Source: Antedon mediterranea (lineage: Eukaryota; Echinodermata; Crinoidea; Comatulida; Antedonidae). From it: a DNA stretch of 60,000 nt. Of this stretch, positions 11,905 to 24,524 are shown in pieces. The notes under the pieces are model-generated. The model worked only from the letters and a program-made list of their open reading frames with translations, ran no database searches and had not been told where the DNA came from. Position 1 is the stretch's first letter; each line of letters opens with the position of its first letter. The DNA is taken from positions 8,778,922-8,838,921 of the forward strand of contig NC_092678.1 in the NCBI RefSeq assembly GCF_964355755.1, read 5' to 3'. The position numbers and the translations under genes were made by a program.

Positions 11905-12113
11905 GTATTCATGAAAGGGGACTATCTTTAGTCCTGGACTATCCTACTTTCTTAAACCTACCCCTTGGGTGGACTATCCGGTTTTAGTCCAGGTTTAGTC
12001 CAGGTTTATTCCAGGACTAAAGTTAGTCTCCTTTCATGAATACCATTTCAAAATAGTCCAGGACTAAATCCAGAGATAATCCAGGACTAAAGTTAGTCCC
12101 CTTTCATGAATAC
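11905..12113. mobile_element. Fold-back MITE with GTATTCATGAAAGGGG ends
   Basis: Terminal inverted repeats of about 20 bp (GTATTCATGAAAGGGGACTA and its complement) enclose repeated TAGTCCAGGACTAA-type blocks. A third copy of the end lies at about 12030-12049, so the element is internally duplicated. It has no coding capacity. Confidence 0.85.
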
Positions 12114-12399
12114 GGGCCTAAAACTTTGAATGGTTTAAAAAAAACACAAATTAAGTGAGTAGGAATTGTTTCATTAACGGATGCCTAAAACGTGCCATTA
12201 GTTACTGTATATAGGAACTTCAGGTTTATAGACTTCCAGATTATAGACCTTGGTTTGAATTAAATTAGATCACTAGCCAACCTCCATAATAAAATCACAT
12301 ATCATATGGGAGATTCATGAGAAACTGCAACATAGCCAATAAAATAATTGTTTTTAATATTATTAAAAGCAATAATTCTGTATTGGGACCAAAACTACC

Positions 12400-13014
12400 T
12401 AAATATTTCTATGGTCATTTTCTTGATCAGTGGTCATGATATGTCTTTTGGCACTTCATTAGAGTGATATCAATATGAGTGTATTTTGATATTAAGCAAA
12501 AACAACATTCGCTAGTTATTAAAAATATAAGTGTGCTCCACGCAAAAATGTTTGTACCAGCTATAGGGTGTTATAAGGTGTTTTTTAACATTTTGTGTAT
12601 TTCTGTTGTATTAGAGCAAATATAAAGATATGTTTTGCGAGTAATTTGAGACTAAAATTATAACTTTCTGACTAGTGGTTGCTGAGATATTGATGTGGTT
12701 TTTTTTTTACCAATGGTAAAAAATTAAGTTTCATGGTCATTTTTAGCAAAAGTTGTCCATTAAAGCGAATAGAAATAATTCTGAGTATTTTGACACAAAC
12801 TATGACCATATCCGCCCAACAATTTCTGAGAAATGAAAAGTGTGCTCCAAGCCAAAAATATTTGTGCCGGCTATATGTCAAAGGTCAAAATTAAGGGTTT
12901 ATTGACAGTTTTATGATTTTTATTACATTAGAACAAATATAAACATATACTTTGCGAGTAATTTGAGACCACAATTATCACTTTCTGACCACTGGTTGCT
13001 GAGATATTCATATT
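12400..13014. repeat. Degenerate tandem repeat ('gaccagtggttg' family)
   Basis: Two related units of about 310 bp share GCGAGTAATTTGAGAC and GGTTGCTGAGATATT (near 12640-12695 and 12950-13010). The same family appears at 13970-14150, 22390-22780, 24525-24720 and 33210-33390. It seems to be a widespread repeat that also supplies the ends of the composite element at 19-25 kb. Confidence 0.7.
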
Positions 13015-13985
13015 GTTAAGTTTAGGGGTAGCGTATCTAATCAGTTAACTTGTAATACAGGTGCACCACAGGGATGCGTTCTCTCACCCTTTCTTTTTTT
13101 ATTATATTCGGATTTTTATATTGATATTGATCCAAGTAAATCATTTAATGTTAAGTTTGCAGATGAAACTTGCCTAGTTGGTTTAATTTCAAATAATAAT
13201 ACATCCCTGTTTAATGAATATGTTGAACATTTTGTAGTCTGGTGTAAACAAAATTTTCTTGAACTAAATGCCAAAAAAACTAAAGAGGTTATTGTCGATT
13301 TTAGAAGTAAAAATAAAACTAATCATGTAAATATTGAAATCGATAATGAAATTGTTGAAATAGTAGAAAGTCATAAGTACTTGGGATTAATAATTGATAA
13401 TAAACTAAATTGGGAGAGCAACACTAAAGAACTCCGTACCAAGGCTAATAAGAGAATGTACTTTATATTCAAAATGAAACGGTTTAATGTTAGTTCTCAT
13501 CTCATTCATATGTTTTATTCCTCTGTTGTTCAATCAATCATTTCTTATTGTATTATTGTTTGGTTTTCTCATATCAATGTAAACAGTAAAAGTCAAATTC
13601 AGAGATTAGTAAACAAGGCCAGCAGAGTTATCGGTGTAGAAGTGAAACCGTTAGATGAAATGCTTAATACATTCATACTTCAGAAATTTGACACAATTAT
13701 GCAAGACCCATCACATCCATTACATTCAGACATCATTATAAGTAGATCAGGAAGGGTTAGACTGACACAGAAAAAATATCCACAAACCGTTTCAGATTTT
13801 CACCAATGTACATAGCATGCAATTTATTTAACAAAAACTTTTCAAGATAGTCACTTGTATCATTTTTATTTATTTATATAGTTATCACATCGTATTATTT
13901 ATTCTACTCAGGTACAAAAAATATCTCGAAATTGTTAACAATTTTGACAATAAAGTTATCTTGTATCTTGGCCAATTATTGACCA
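13015..13985 (+). pseudogene. Non-LTR retrotransposon RT fragment
   Basis: An open frame runs from about 13015 to 13815. It contains TGAPQGCVLSPFLF (RT palm), a degenerate active-site segment KFADETCLVG where FADD is expected, the LNAKKTK segment, and C-terminal QDPSHPLHSD. It is truncated at its 5' end and sits inside the repeat of 12400-14150. The end is marked by AATAAAGTTATCTTGTATCTT. The frame is open over nearly 800 bases, so it is fairly young despite its altered active site. Confidence 0.85.
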
Positions 13986-14208
13986 GTGGTCAAAAAGGGG
14001 TTTCTGTCCACTTTTGGCAAAAGTTGCCCATTAGAGTGAACAGAAATATGAGTCTTCTGAGTAGTTTGGTACAAAAAATATTCCAATACACCCAGTAGTT
14101 ACCAAGTTACGCAAAGTCTTAACTTTGACCATATTGACCTTTTGGCCCCTGTACTGACCAAGCATCCCAATTTGTTTTCGCCCAACAGCCAAAAAATGAT
14201 TTGTATTT

Positions 14209-15690
14209 CATTTTTTTTTTTCATGTATTCCACATTTATTTAGTCATCAATTACAGTACATCATAATTACAGTACAACTGAAAACAGGGATCCTGCATAA
14301 AAAAGCTGTAGGAAGTATAGAACAAAGGTATTGTTAATCAGCATATAGTGATAAAAAGTATTTGTTGACCTTTTTTTTATACATTTATTTTGTTTCTTTA
14401 AAATAACCGGTTTATTACCACCATTACAAGTGAATTCTTTCAACAATTTTGGTTCATATAATGTGTATAAACTGTTGACTGCAAGTTAGTCTTGTGAAGG
14501 GAATTTCGAATTCAGTTTCTGTTCTGAGGTTATGAGTAGGCCTAATACTGTCACAGTAATTAAAATATTTAAAATGTGATGTGGTAACGTTTGCCATAAA
14601 TCCTTTGACGTTTATTTTTAGTCTCTTAAACAGTGTCTCAGGCTTGTCTGGATTTAGAGAAGGTAATGTATTTTACAGCTCTCTTTTGGAGTTAGTTAGT
14701 ATTACTTTTAACGTGCTCTTGTATGTATTTCCCCATAATTATTAAGTTACCATACTGAAGGTGAGGTAATACTAAGGTGTTATAAAGACTAATACGGACT
14801 TTGTGAGGAAAGAATTCTCTTACTTTTAAAAGTATACCAGTTGCCCTAGACATTTTTTTTCCTAATAAGCTGTATGTTATGTTTCCAGTTAAGATTTTCG
14901 TTTAAAATTACATTTTCTTTTCTGTAATAACACATCATTCATTTTTATTTTAAACTCGTTTTTATCAAAGTACTTTTGGTTAGTTCTAAACACAACGTAA
15001 TTAGTTTTGCTGACATTCAGTAACAGCTTATTTGCTTTAAGCCATACGTTTATTTTTTCTAGTTCAATATTCATAGTATGGTTTAACACTGTAGGGTCAT
15101 CTCCCCTTGTTATACAAGTTGTGTCGTCAGCAAAACTAATTATATGTCTATTTTACTACTTGCTCGACTTATATCATTGATGTAAATCAAAAACAAAACG
15201 TGGTCCTAAAACAGAACCCTGTGGCACCCCTATATTGGTGTCTTTTAAACATGATGATCTACCATTGGCAGGAACATATTGTTTGCGGCCACTTAAGTAG
15301 TTTCTAAACCACATTAAAACGATGCCTCTTATACCATAATGAGCCAATTTGCTCAACAGAATACTGTGATCGATAATGTCAAACGCTTTTGACAAATTCA
15401 TAAAGGTAGTAAGTGCATATACCCTTTTTTCAAATGCATTTAATATTCTATGGACCAAGTCGATCATAGCATGAGAAGTTGAGTGTTTGTTTCTAAATCC
15501 ATATTGATTGTTGCTTAACACTTTAAATTTTGTAAGATAATTGTATAATTGATTATTGATTATCTTTCAAAAACTTTCGAAAAAATTGGCAACAGCGATA
15601 TGGGACGATAGTTTGAGGCCAAATGGCGGTCCCCTTTTTTATGTATAGGAACTACTTTGGAAATTTTCAACTTCCCTGGTGTCAGTCCAG
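14209..15690 (-). pseudogene. CR1/Jockey-like LINE RT fragment
   Basis: Minus-strand frames include QYGFRNKHSTSHAMIDLV, FMNLSKAFDIIDHSILLSKL, NYLSGRKQYV, GVPQGSVLGP and, after a frameshift near 15170, FADDTTCITRGD and LNVSKTNYVVF. The upstream reading near 15600-15680 carries VVPIHKKGD and NYRPIAV. A poly-T run at 14209-14225 is the poly-A tail seen from the plus strand. Several frameshifts and stops make it inactive. Confidence 0.9.
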
Positions 15691-15702
15691 TACGCTCACG
15701 TA

Positions 15703-16655
15703 CCATCTAGGTCGTATCCACAGATGGTTCTCGAATACACAGTAATTTCAGCGTAAAAAACTGGCGATTTCAAATGTACGTACCGCGGACTATAAAAACA
15801 TTGTCGTTTTCAGAAACGAATAAATAGACACGATGATTAATGTAGTCAACTAAAATTTGCACACTGGGAATTAGGCCTACTTCCGAAGGAGAAGCTTGTC
15901 TTAAAATGAGTCCAAAAAAATAAAACTGTCCCTGTTATAGTCGATTGAAATAGTAAAGTACATGTAACGATACACCACTACGACGTTTATATTTTTTACA
16001 ATTACTAATTAATACAATAAACAGTAAGAACATTTCGATTGAAATGGTGACCAAAAATGGTTATCACGTACAGTATTTACAATATTGTCAAAGTATTGCA
16101 ATATCTCAGTTTTAGGTTTATTCTCAAAGGGCCCATAAATTTACCTACTTGTGTTAAACCAATTTACCTACAAACTGAGAGTCTGAGAGATTGGAATGTT
16201 CCTTTCATCGCAAATCAATACATTTGTAAAAACGTACATTAAATCTATCAAAATAGTATTTTTTTTTTAAAAATCGGCATGTCTTCAACATTATGATACT
16301 GTACTCGAGCTGTTCAACCGGTTTTCAGCTATTAAAAACAATTATCGTAGGAGGAGATAGGAAAATTCGAAGCATCCTCGGATTATTGTGTGCAGGTATT
16401 TTTTAAGAGGACATCCATTAGACAGTGTATACTACGGTCGGAAAACACCCCTATTTGGGGCAAATCGTTCAACCTAAATTCATTTTAATTGTCAATAACT
16501 AATTATCTAACTCAATTTAATTAGTAAACAGGGTTACATCTGGTGGTTTAAATCAGTACTGAGATTCTAACCAACTTAATATACCATCCAGTAAACATTC
16601 TAGAAATAACGCGCGATTTACCGAATTTTGCCAATACGTAAATTTATATTATAGA
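15703..16655. repeat. Dispersed repeat D2, copy a
   Basis: Matches 27781-29510 in the same orientation. Shared landmarks include CACAGATGGTTCTCGAATAC, TGGCGATTTCAAATGTACGT, GTCGATTGAAATAGTA and TTCATCGCAAATCAATACAT. This copy lacks the LINE insertion and about 450 bp of extra sequence found in the other copy. No coding frame is supported. Confidence 0.85.
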
Positions 16656-16870
16656 TATATCAGCGGCTTTAAAATATTGTATTTTACTTCCTTTACAACT
16701 TTTGCTGAAATGTCATCAAATCCGGGGACTTTGTTTGAATCGAGAGATTCAATAACTTTTAGTACTGATATAAGGTAGCAAAAAAAGCATTGTTAACATA
16801 GTTTGCTAGAGGGTGCAGGTAAACCCTTTCTGGCTCCCCAACTATTTAGTTTAAATGGCTATGAATCATA
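16656..16870 (-). pseudogene. Short LINE fragment (RT finger region)
   Basis: The minus strand reads SLDSNKVPGFDDISAKVVKE, a version of the conserved K-x-PGxDxI motif at the start of LINE reverse transcriptases. Stops interrupt the frame on both sides. It is an old fragment. Confidence 0.65.
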
Positions 16871-16929
16871 TTTTACATCGAGGGAAGACAAATCTGGGGG
16901 TGGGGTTGAATTGTTTAACAAGCTCAATT

Positions 16930-19157
16930 AAACACAATAATACAAAATTTATCATTTAGAAAGAAAATTTGCTGCGAATGTGTTTCTGTTGAAATTTTTA
17001 AGGATACAACTAAAAGAAAAATAATCTTCAGTTTTATTTACTTAACGATTTATTTAACGATACAATTTCGAACATTTTTCATGAAAAGAGAGATAAACAA
17101 TTATTCATATGTGGTGATTATAATATTGATCTTTTGAAAAATTAAAGTAACAAGTACACAAGTCTTTTTGTAGATAATAATAATTATATTATTTAGTAAT
17201 AGCACCTTCCCTCTTATAACAAAACCAACAAGGGTAACTGAGACTAGTGCTTCGCTTATTGATAACATATTTACGTCAGAGATTGAAATCTCCATGAAAA
17301 GTGGTATTTTGATAAATTATATAAGTGATCATCTACCTGTTTTTTCTCTTGTTTACTATAATGTGGAAACTATACAAGAACCCGATTTTATTTTCAAAAG
17401 AGTATAATTAATGATGAGAATATAAATAATTTTAGATCTGACCTAAGAAATACAAATTGGGAGATATTGGAAAATGTAAATGACCCGGATTTGGCATATA
17501 ATCAATTCATAAATGTTTTTACTAATTTGTAAAATAAAAATTTGCCATTGAAAAAATGAATATATCTAAAAAAGCGAAAATAAACCATGGTTTCTACGGG
17601 ACTTAAAAATGCGTGTAAAAAAAGAACAAATTTTATAAACGGTTTTTCAGATACCAAAGTTTAGCTTCAGCAAATAAATACAAAACATATAAAAACAAAC
17701 TAACTAGCATTCTTACAATTGCAGAAAAAAACATACTACAGTAACATTTTGAAAGAGAAAGAAAAGAACATCAAGGGCACTAGGGAGATATTAAATGATT
17801 TAGCAAAATAAAAATTTGCCATTGAAAAAATGAATATATCTAAAAAAGCGAAAATAAACCATGGTTTCTACGGGACTTAAAAATGCGTGTAAAAAAAAAA
17901 ACAAATTTTATAAACGGTTTCTCAGATACCAAAGTTTAGCTTCAGCAAATAAATACAAAACATATAAAAACAAACTAACTAGCATTCTTACAATTGCAGA
18001 AAAAAACATACTACAGTAACATTTTGAAAGAGAAAGAAAAGAACATCAAGGGCACTAGGGAGATATTAAATGATTTAGCAAAATAAAAATTTGCCATTGA
18101 AAAAATGAATATATCTAAAAAAGCGAAAATAAACCATGGTTTCTACGGGACTTAAAAATGCGTGTAAAAAAAAAACAAATTTTATAAACGGTTTCTCAGA
18201 TACCAAAGTTTAGCTTCAGCAAATAAATACAAAACATATAAAAACAAACTAACTAGCATTCTTACAATTGCAGAAACAAACATACTACAGTAACATTTTG
18301 AAAGAGAAAGAAAAGAACATCAAGGGCACTAGGGAGATATTAAATGATTTAGCAAATCGAAAGAACACCACAAATAATTTACCAAGAGAATTTAAACAGG
18401 GAAATGAAATTCTGTCTCATCCCAATATTATTGCAAATGGTTTTGATAATTTTTCTTTCATATGTTGGACCTAATTAATTTTGCTAAGTAAATTCCACAT
18501 ATTGATGATACAAGCTTTGGATCATAATATGAATGAAAGTATACAACAATCATTATTTTTAGACAATGTTTCATGTGAGGAAGTTTTAAGAGAAATTCTA
18601 AATTTTAAAAGTAAATATTCTTATGGACTTGGTAATATCGATATGAATATGGTAAAAAGAGTAATATTTGAAATTGTAACGCGTATATGTAACCTGTCAT
18701 TAGAATGTATAACATTTCCAAATATTATGCACAAAAGTGCAAAAGTAATACCTGTTTATAAATCTGGTAATAAACAAGATTTTAACAATTATAGGCCAAT
18801 CTCTTTACTTTCCCAATTTTCAAAAATATTAGAAAAGATGTTTAACAATAGATTAATGACATTTATAAACACAATTAACACAATTTATTATATAATGGAC
18901 AATTTGGTTTTCGCCCAAATTATTCTACGACCCATACCTTATTTAAACTTAATGAAGACATTACATCTGCAATAGACAATGCTAATTACTCGGTTGGCTT
19001 TTGACACCATTGACCATGACATCTTACTAAAAAAATAGAATATTACGGAATTCGAGGTGTGGCATCAAAGTGGTTAAAAAATTATTTATCAAATCGGATC
19101 CAAATAGTATCAGTTCATAATGAAATGTCTGATCCTTTACAAATCATATTATGGTGT
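16930..19157 (+). pseudogene. LINE, piece A (endonuclease to mid-RT)
   Basis: Endonuclease motifs appear as LFICGDYNIDLL (near 17100) and ISDHLPVFSLV (near 17320). RT motifs follow: [47 protein letters not shown] and YYGIRGVASKWLKNYLSNR. Many frameshifts and stops are present. The copy breaks off at about 19157, just where GVPQGS should come. The missing continuation is found at 22781-22958 on the opposite strand and then at 24723 onward. Confidence 0.88.
17531..18354 (+). repeat. Threefold tandem duplication of 274-275 bp inside the LINE
   Basis: Three consecutive, nearly identical units start at 17531, 17805 and 18080, each opening AAAATAAAAATTTGCCATTG and closing at a TTTAGCAAA. They lie in the region linking endonuclease and RT. 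Differences are a few bases and A-run lengths, so the duplication happened after the LINE had already decayed. Confidence 0.93.
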
Positions 19158-19400
19158 TGTTGAACCCACAAATGTGAAAACGCTCACAAATGTGAAAACG
19201 TATTACCCACAAATTTGAAAACGACCACAAATGTGAAAACGCATCACTCACAAATGTGAAAACGCATCACCTACAAATGTAATAAACAGCGCCCACAAAT
19301 GTGAAAACAAACATCGCCTACAAATGTAATAACGCCCACAAATGTTTAAAAAAAGAGAGACTTTTTCGCCCACAAATTTAAAAAAAAAAACAAATTTAGT
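19158..19400. repeat. Array of 'cccacaaatgtgaaaacg' units (R2, first copy)
   Basis: About ten imperfect units of the form CCACAAATGTGAAAACG are spaced at 18-25 bp. They begin with TGTTGAACCCACAAATGTG directly at the LINE break and end before AAATTTAGTGCTAGACTC. A second forward array starts at 22959 and an inverted one lies at 23590-23720. Confidence 0.85.
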
Positions 19401-20649
19401 GCTAGACTCCAACAATTTTGATCGACTTAATACATTAATTGTTGCTTGTAGGTCCTGTCCAGTATACATTGTAGCCCTCATGTGAGATTGCACCGGTACC
19501 AATCCGTCTCACTTCCTGCATACACGTCACACGATGTCAAGGTTTGCTGCTTTAATTTGAATGAGGATTTTATGTAGTAAGAAGTCATATGAGCAGGTAT
19601 TAACTTTAATCTGGCCTGCTCGCAGCTTCTTGTACTTTCTTGTTTATGTTAGAAAGGTCTATATCCTTATTACTCTTTGTGTGAAATTTTGACTTGCGTC
19701 CACCACGGATACCTCTATAATGGAAAATGTCCAAGTCTTTCAAAACACTTCCAACAGCAGTAGTAATTTTTCCAGCATATTGTCTCAGGTTAAGTAGCTG
19801 TGATTAGCTATAGTTACAGGTCATACATAGTTTACTCGCAGTAATGGTAGATTATAATATCACATATACACCGACTCTAGGCCCTGTAAACAAATCTTCT
19901 ATACTATGCTGTATTAAAGTTCTAAGGGAACAATAGGCTTTACTTCACTGAACACTGCTAAGAATAACTAGATTAAACCTTCTTTATCCAGGTGCAAGTA
20001 CAATTATGTTATTGAAAAGGTATCGGAGACAACTATATAGACCAATTCATTCTCATCATTCTGTATGACACTGTTGTCATCGACAAATTATACATATACA
20101 CGTCTGTTCCCAGTGTACATAATAAAAAAATATATATTTCTGAAAATTTATTATCAATACCACTAGAAACTTAGATTTTTTTTACTTTATAAGTACAAAG
20201 TGCATTGACAATAAAAGCATCAGAAGCGTATTTTAAAATGCACCAGCTAAGATCGTACTCGGAGTGGCTCAGAGAAAGACCAAAATACCATAATCTACAA
20301 TTTACCAAGCATTTTGATATTAATTGTGCTGTATTTTTATCTGCTGTATACATGTTACCATATTAAACCAACAAAACCAAAAAATAAATGTTCCCCTAAA
20401 AACCCTCCTGAACAATAAATTCCTGAGTGACTCCAAGATCACCAATGGTTTGGAACTTAGGCTTATTGAAGTAGTAATTTTAAAACTTAATACTTTTCAA
20501 TAAAAACAAACTAAAATTTCAAAAGATCACTAAATATTTGTTTTTAATAATCTATTTATTCTTCAATTACAGTTTAAGTTAAAAAAATCAAGCTAAGATA
20601 CATAATTCGATAGAAATACAGATCTTTACTGTTTATCAACATAGTTGCA
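19401..20649. other. No gene seen
   Basis: AT-rich sequence between the repeat array and the next transposon. I found no supported exon, RNA gene or known repeat. It begins with AAATTTAGTGCTAGACTC, which is also seen after the second array near 23157. Confidence 0.5.
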
Positions 20650-22297
20650 CCAAAGATAGTGTAGTAGGAAGATGTTACACTTCCTATTCGTTCAATGCAA
20701 ATAAAAGCGAGACAACATGGAGCTAAATTTAAAGGGCGCCTCGCACGTCGAGTAGGGATACGGAAGGTTATTGTATAGGAAATAGGCTATATAACAGAAG
20801 AATAATATGACTGTAAAATTAAGATTTAATACGAATTAACATATAAAATGTACTGTTATCTTTATAGAAAGTGCAAATGAATCATATTTTTATGTTTTGG
20901 AATACAAATTTGTCTTTCAATTACCTGGAATTGTTCAGGTACCTGGAATATCTACCATATTTTATTTCTTTTATTTTAATGTTTTTATTTGCAAATCAAC
21001 TTAACTTTAAAAAAATTATTATTTACATTTAATTGTTTATCATTGGACAGAGATAGAGAATTTAATACCTAGCTTTAGAAACACTTTTTAATCAGAGTGA
21101 ATAAATATATTAGGAGCCCTAGTGGTAATAATAATAGGCCTACAATGTGTATGCCTATAATTATAATAATCGATACGTATGGTTAAATTTCTAAATGGGT
21201 AATAAAAGAGAATAGGTAGTATGGCATGTGTAGGCCTAATCAATCAATCAATCTTTATTGTAATCAATAATATTATACAAATAGTCGTCTATAAGGGGAA
21301 ACATATACAATGAATACGGTACCAGTAGGCCACAACATTTTAGGACTACGGGTATGTTTTTTTACTTTAAAAAAAACAATTATTGTTAATTATCTATTAA
21401 TTTAAATAATTTAATAATAACTAATAATTATTATATTATGCCTGTAACACTCCGAACTTTCGTGCATTCATCGTAATTTGCCATGATTATGTAATGCCTA
21501 ACATTATCGATAATATTAATTATAAGCCGATGAGTTCATTAATATTGGTAAGGTATATCAAAGAAAAAAATATCCGTGGGGAGGCCTACTTTACCCCCTT
21601 CTTTTATTATACTACCCTTACAAAAAATGTTCTATCGAATCTATATATAGAAGTTTTAGAATTCTATATTAATTAATCTATAGAAACAGATAATTTCTAC
21701 CTACCCCTAGAGTTTTTAGAAATTGCTGTATAGAAAATATTGAAATTGCAGAAGAATTGCTCTCATTTATTCATAAATCATAAATTATTTGCCAACAAAA
21801 ATACTGTATACTGTAAAATTTGCATTATGACTTCAGACTTGACTGGGGTTTACCAAGATGAGTAAGAGTTTTTATGGGTACGGGTTGGTTTGGGTACGGG
21901 TTGGTTTTTGGGTACGAGATGACCAGCATCCATTCATGATTGCGTCTACACAGGCGCGCGTGAGCCTCCTCCTGATCCTAGCTCAGTGTTTACAATCATG
22001 TCATTCCAAAACTCACTCCAAATAAATGTATTAACAATTCAAAAGATCCAAAAATAGTATGAAAACATCATATTAATTTTTAACTTTTTATAATAAAGAA
22101 AAAAAAAAGAAGTTTGATGTTTTTTGTGGCTTATTTTTACAATTTATTGCCGAAAACACCATTTTCGTTGGGATTTGCCATTGCGCTCCTCATCTTTCAG
22201 ATTCGTCTATCCCTACTCGTCGTGAGAGGCGCCCTATCTCGAGCGGTTCTCTAATTTTTGAGCGAAGTGTAACATCTTCCTACTACACTATCTTTGG
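20650..22297. mobile_element. 1.65-kb TIR transposon with 5-bp target duplication
   Basis: Perfect terminal inverted repeats of about 34 bp begin CCAAAGATAGTGTAGTAGGA. A subterminal inverted block (AGGGCGCCTC, GAGTAGGGATA) follows at both ends. TTGCA flanks the element on both sides (20645-20649 and 22298-22302). The interior is AT-rich and without a recognisable transposase, so it is non-autonomous. A 5-bp duplication with these ends does not let me name the superfamily. The clean ends suggest recent activity. Confidence 0.88.
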
Positions 22298-22389
22298 TTG
22301 CACTGAACGCATTTTTGGTTGGCTAGCAACCATGCAGCGCCCTCTATCGTTGTGACGTCACACCGTGATACTCTATTTGTTCATATAAC

Positions 22390-22778
22390 CCTTGACCCTG
22401 ACGCTTTGACATTTTTTTAAATTTTTATCAAAATGTGTAACAAATAATTCAAGTGTCTACGGAGATACATACAAGCCCTGGGTTGTGGGGCAAAGGTCAA
22501 AAATGGTATTTCCGGTCATTTTTTACTAAAATGTCCCATTAAACTGAATATAAATGTATACCTTCTGATCCATTTGAGACCACAATTACCTTTCTGTGAC
22601 CAGTGGTTGTCGAGATTTAATGACATGTTGGTGTTTCACCCTGACATTTTGACCTTTCACCACATTTCCAAACTGTATAACCAAGCCAAAATGGATTGTT
22701 TGACCATCCTAAACCAATTTCTGAAGTCAAATTCTCTGGACCTCAAGGTGCATACGAAAGTTGATCTAGCTACTAGAG
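22390..22778. repeat. R1 repeat, first copy (terminal repeat of composite element)
   Basis: The last 190 bp (about 22590-22778) match 24530-24720 closely in the same orientation, ending GATCTAGCTACTAGAG in both. Each copy is followed by TA and then by LINE sequence. Upstream units belong to the 'gaccagtggttg' tandem family. Confidence 0.85.
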
Positions 22779-22780
22779 TA

Positions 22781-22958
22781 AAGTTTATTCATAAAAACCA
22801 TATATGAAGTTTATTTAACTCATTACTGACAATACTGCAAAGTTGTTTCCAATTTTTGCCTGAGCAAATAAAATTTGTATCATCAGCAAATAAGATAAAA
22901 TAAAGCAATGACGACACACGATAAATATCATTTATGTACAGCAAAAATAAGGAAGGCC
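22781..22958 (-). pseudogene. LINE, piece B (RT active-site region, inverted)
   Basis: The minus strand reads PSLFLLYINDIYRVSS, then FADDTNFICSG with the FADD active site, then NELNKLHIWF. This is exactly the RT segment missing between piece A (ends 19157) and piece C (starts 24723), but in opposite orientation. It is bordered by R1 on one side and by the R2 array on the other. Confidence 0.88.
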
Positions 22959-23745
22959 TGTTGAACCTACAAATGTGAAAACGCCTACAAATGTGAAAAC
23001 AACCACAAATGTAAAACGCATCACCCACAAATGTGAAAACAACCACAAATGTGAAAACGCATCACCCACAAATGTGAAAACCCATCACCCACAAATTTGA
23101 AAACAACCACAAATGTGAAAACGACCATTGCCCACAAATGTAAACAAAATCAAATCAAATTTAGTGCTAGACTCAAACATTATATCATGTGTATTGAGTT
23201 GTTTCAATAATTGTGTGTATTCACGATACGTCTGTTAAGGTCGTCGTTAACGCGTTGGATTATTACCATTTGCTGCTCGTGCGCGCGATATTTGCATGTT
23301 AACTCGTTGGTTAATGTACGTAATAGTTCAAGAGGATATTTGTTATTTGCTGCAGCTGCGCGCGTGCACTTGTACTTGAAGATCAAGGCCATGTTATATC
23401 ACTGTAGTGTGTGGTTGTTGGCTTACTATTATGTACGTATTGTTCCAACTATAACGACGACGACGACCCTAACGGACGTATCGTGAATACACAATTATTG
23501 AAACAACTCAATAAAATGTATATAAATACATTAACATTAACTTGATAAAAATTGGTTGGGCCTAGCACTAACTTTGATTTGGATTTTTTTTTACATTGTG
23601 GGCGAAAAGGTCTCTCTTTTTTTACACATTTGTGGTCGCTGTTTTCACATTTGTGGGTGATGCGAGTTTACATTTGTGGTTGTTTTCACATTTGTGGGTG
23701 TTGCGTTTTCATATATTTATATAGGCTTACATTGTATTGAGTTGC
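22959..23745. repeat. Fold-back repeat with inverted R2 arrays
   Basis: A forward array of CCACAAATGTGAAAACG units (22959-23160) is followed by a unique arm with TTCACGATACGTCTGTTA. The complementary sequences follow in reverse order (about 23450-23580), then an inverted array (23590-23720). The whole can form a long hairpin with a loop near 23240-23450. Short frames inside are by-products. Confidence 0.85.
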
Positions 23746-24005
23746 TTCAATACTTGTGTATTCACGATACGTCTGTTAGGGTCGTCGTTAACGCGTTGGA
23801 TTATTACCTTTTGCTGCTCGTGCGCTCTATATTTGCATGTTAACTCGTTGGTTTAATGTACGTAATAGTTCAAGACGATATTGTTATTTGTGCTGCGCGC
23901 GTGCACGATACTTGAAGGTCAAGGCCACATTATATCATTGTTGCTTGTACTTGCGTGTGGTTGTTAACTCGTTGGCTTACTATTATGTATGTATAGTTCC
24001 AAGTA
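23746..24005. repeat. Direct duplicate of the fold-back loop region
   Basis: About 260 bp repeat 23193-23450 in the same orientation, sharing GTCGTCGTTAACGCGTTGGA and TTGCATGTTAACTCGTTGGT with small indels. This shows that the repeat grew by local duplication. Confidence 0.85.
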
Positions 24006-24196
24006 GATTTTCGATGTTTTTGCGCGTGCACACGATACTAGGTCATGTATACCATTGCTACTTGTGGTTGGTTGCTTACTGTGCAACTTCATTGGAGCCT
24101 GCTTCAACAGAAATTCCCAGCAATGTTTTAACTGTATATATGAACTGTTTTATAAGTTGTTTTGTCTGGAACGCCTCCTCTGCCTTCAGTTCACAT

Positions 24197-24462
24197 TTAT
24201 CATGCAGTACACACCAATCGTCATGCAGTACACACCAATGACCATGCAGTACACACCAATCGTCATGCAGTATACACCAAACATCATGCAGTGCACACCA
24301 ATCGTCATGCAGCACATACCAAACATCATGCAGTACACACCAATCGTCATGCAGTACACACAAATCGTCATGCAGTACACACCAATCGTCATGCAGTACA
24401 CACCAATGGTGATGCAGTACACACCAATCGTCATTCAGTACACACCAATCGTCATGCAGTCA
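24197..24462. repeat. 21-bp minisatellite, about 13 units
   Basis: Units of CATGCAGTACACACCAATCGT repeat in tandem with few changes. The unit length is a multiple of three and stop-free in several frames on both strands, which creates long but spurious frames (such as repeated MQYTPIV). No gene is called here. Confidence 0.95.
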
Positions 24463-24524
24463 AATATTGCGTAATTTATACCGCCACCTATCGACAAAAT
24501 AGAATATCACGTGATGTTTATTAG

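Noticed and set aside
19158-19400. Regularly spaced CCACAAATGTGAAAACG repeats resembling a CRISPR array
   Set aside because: Spacers are only a few bases and are themselves similar, units are degenerate, and the context is eukaryotic repeat DNA. It is a minisatellite-like array.
24055-24524. Long overlapping open frames on both strands
   Set aside because: They are produced by the stop-free 21-bp minisatellite, whose unit length is a multiple of three.
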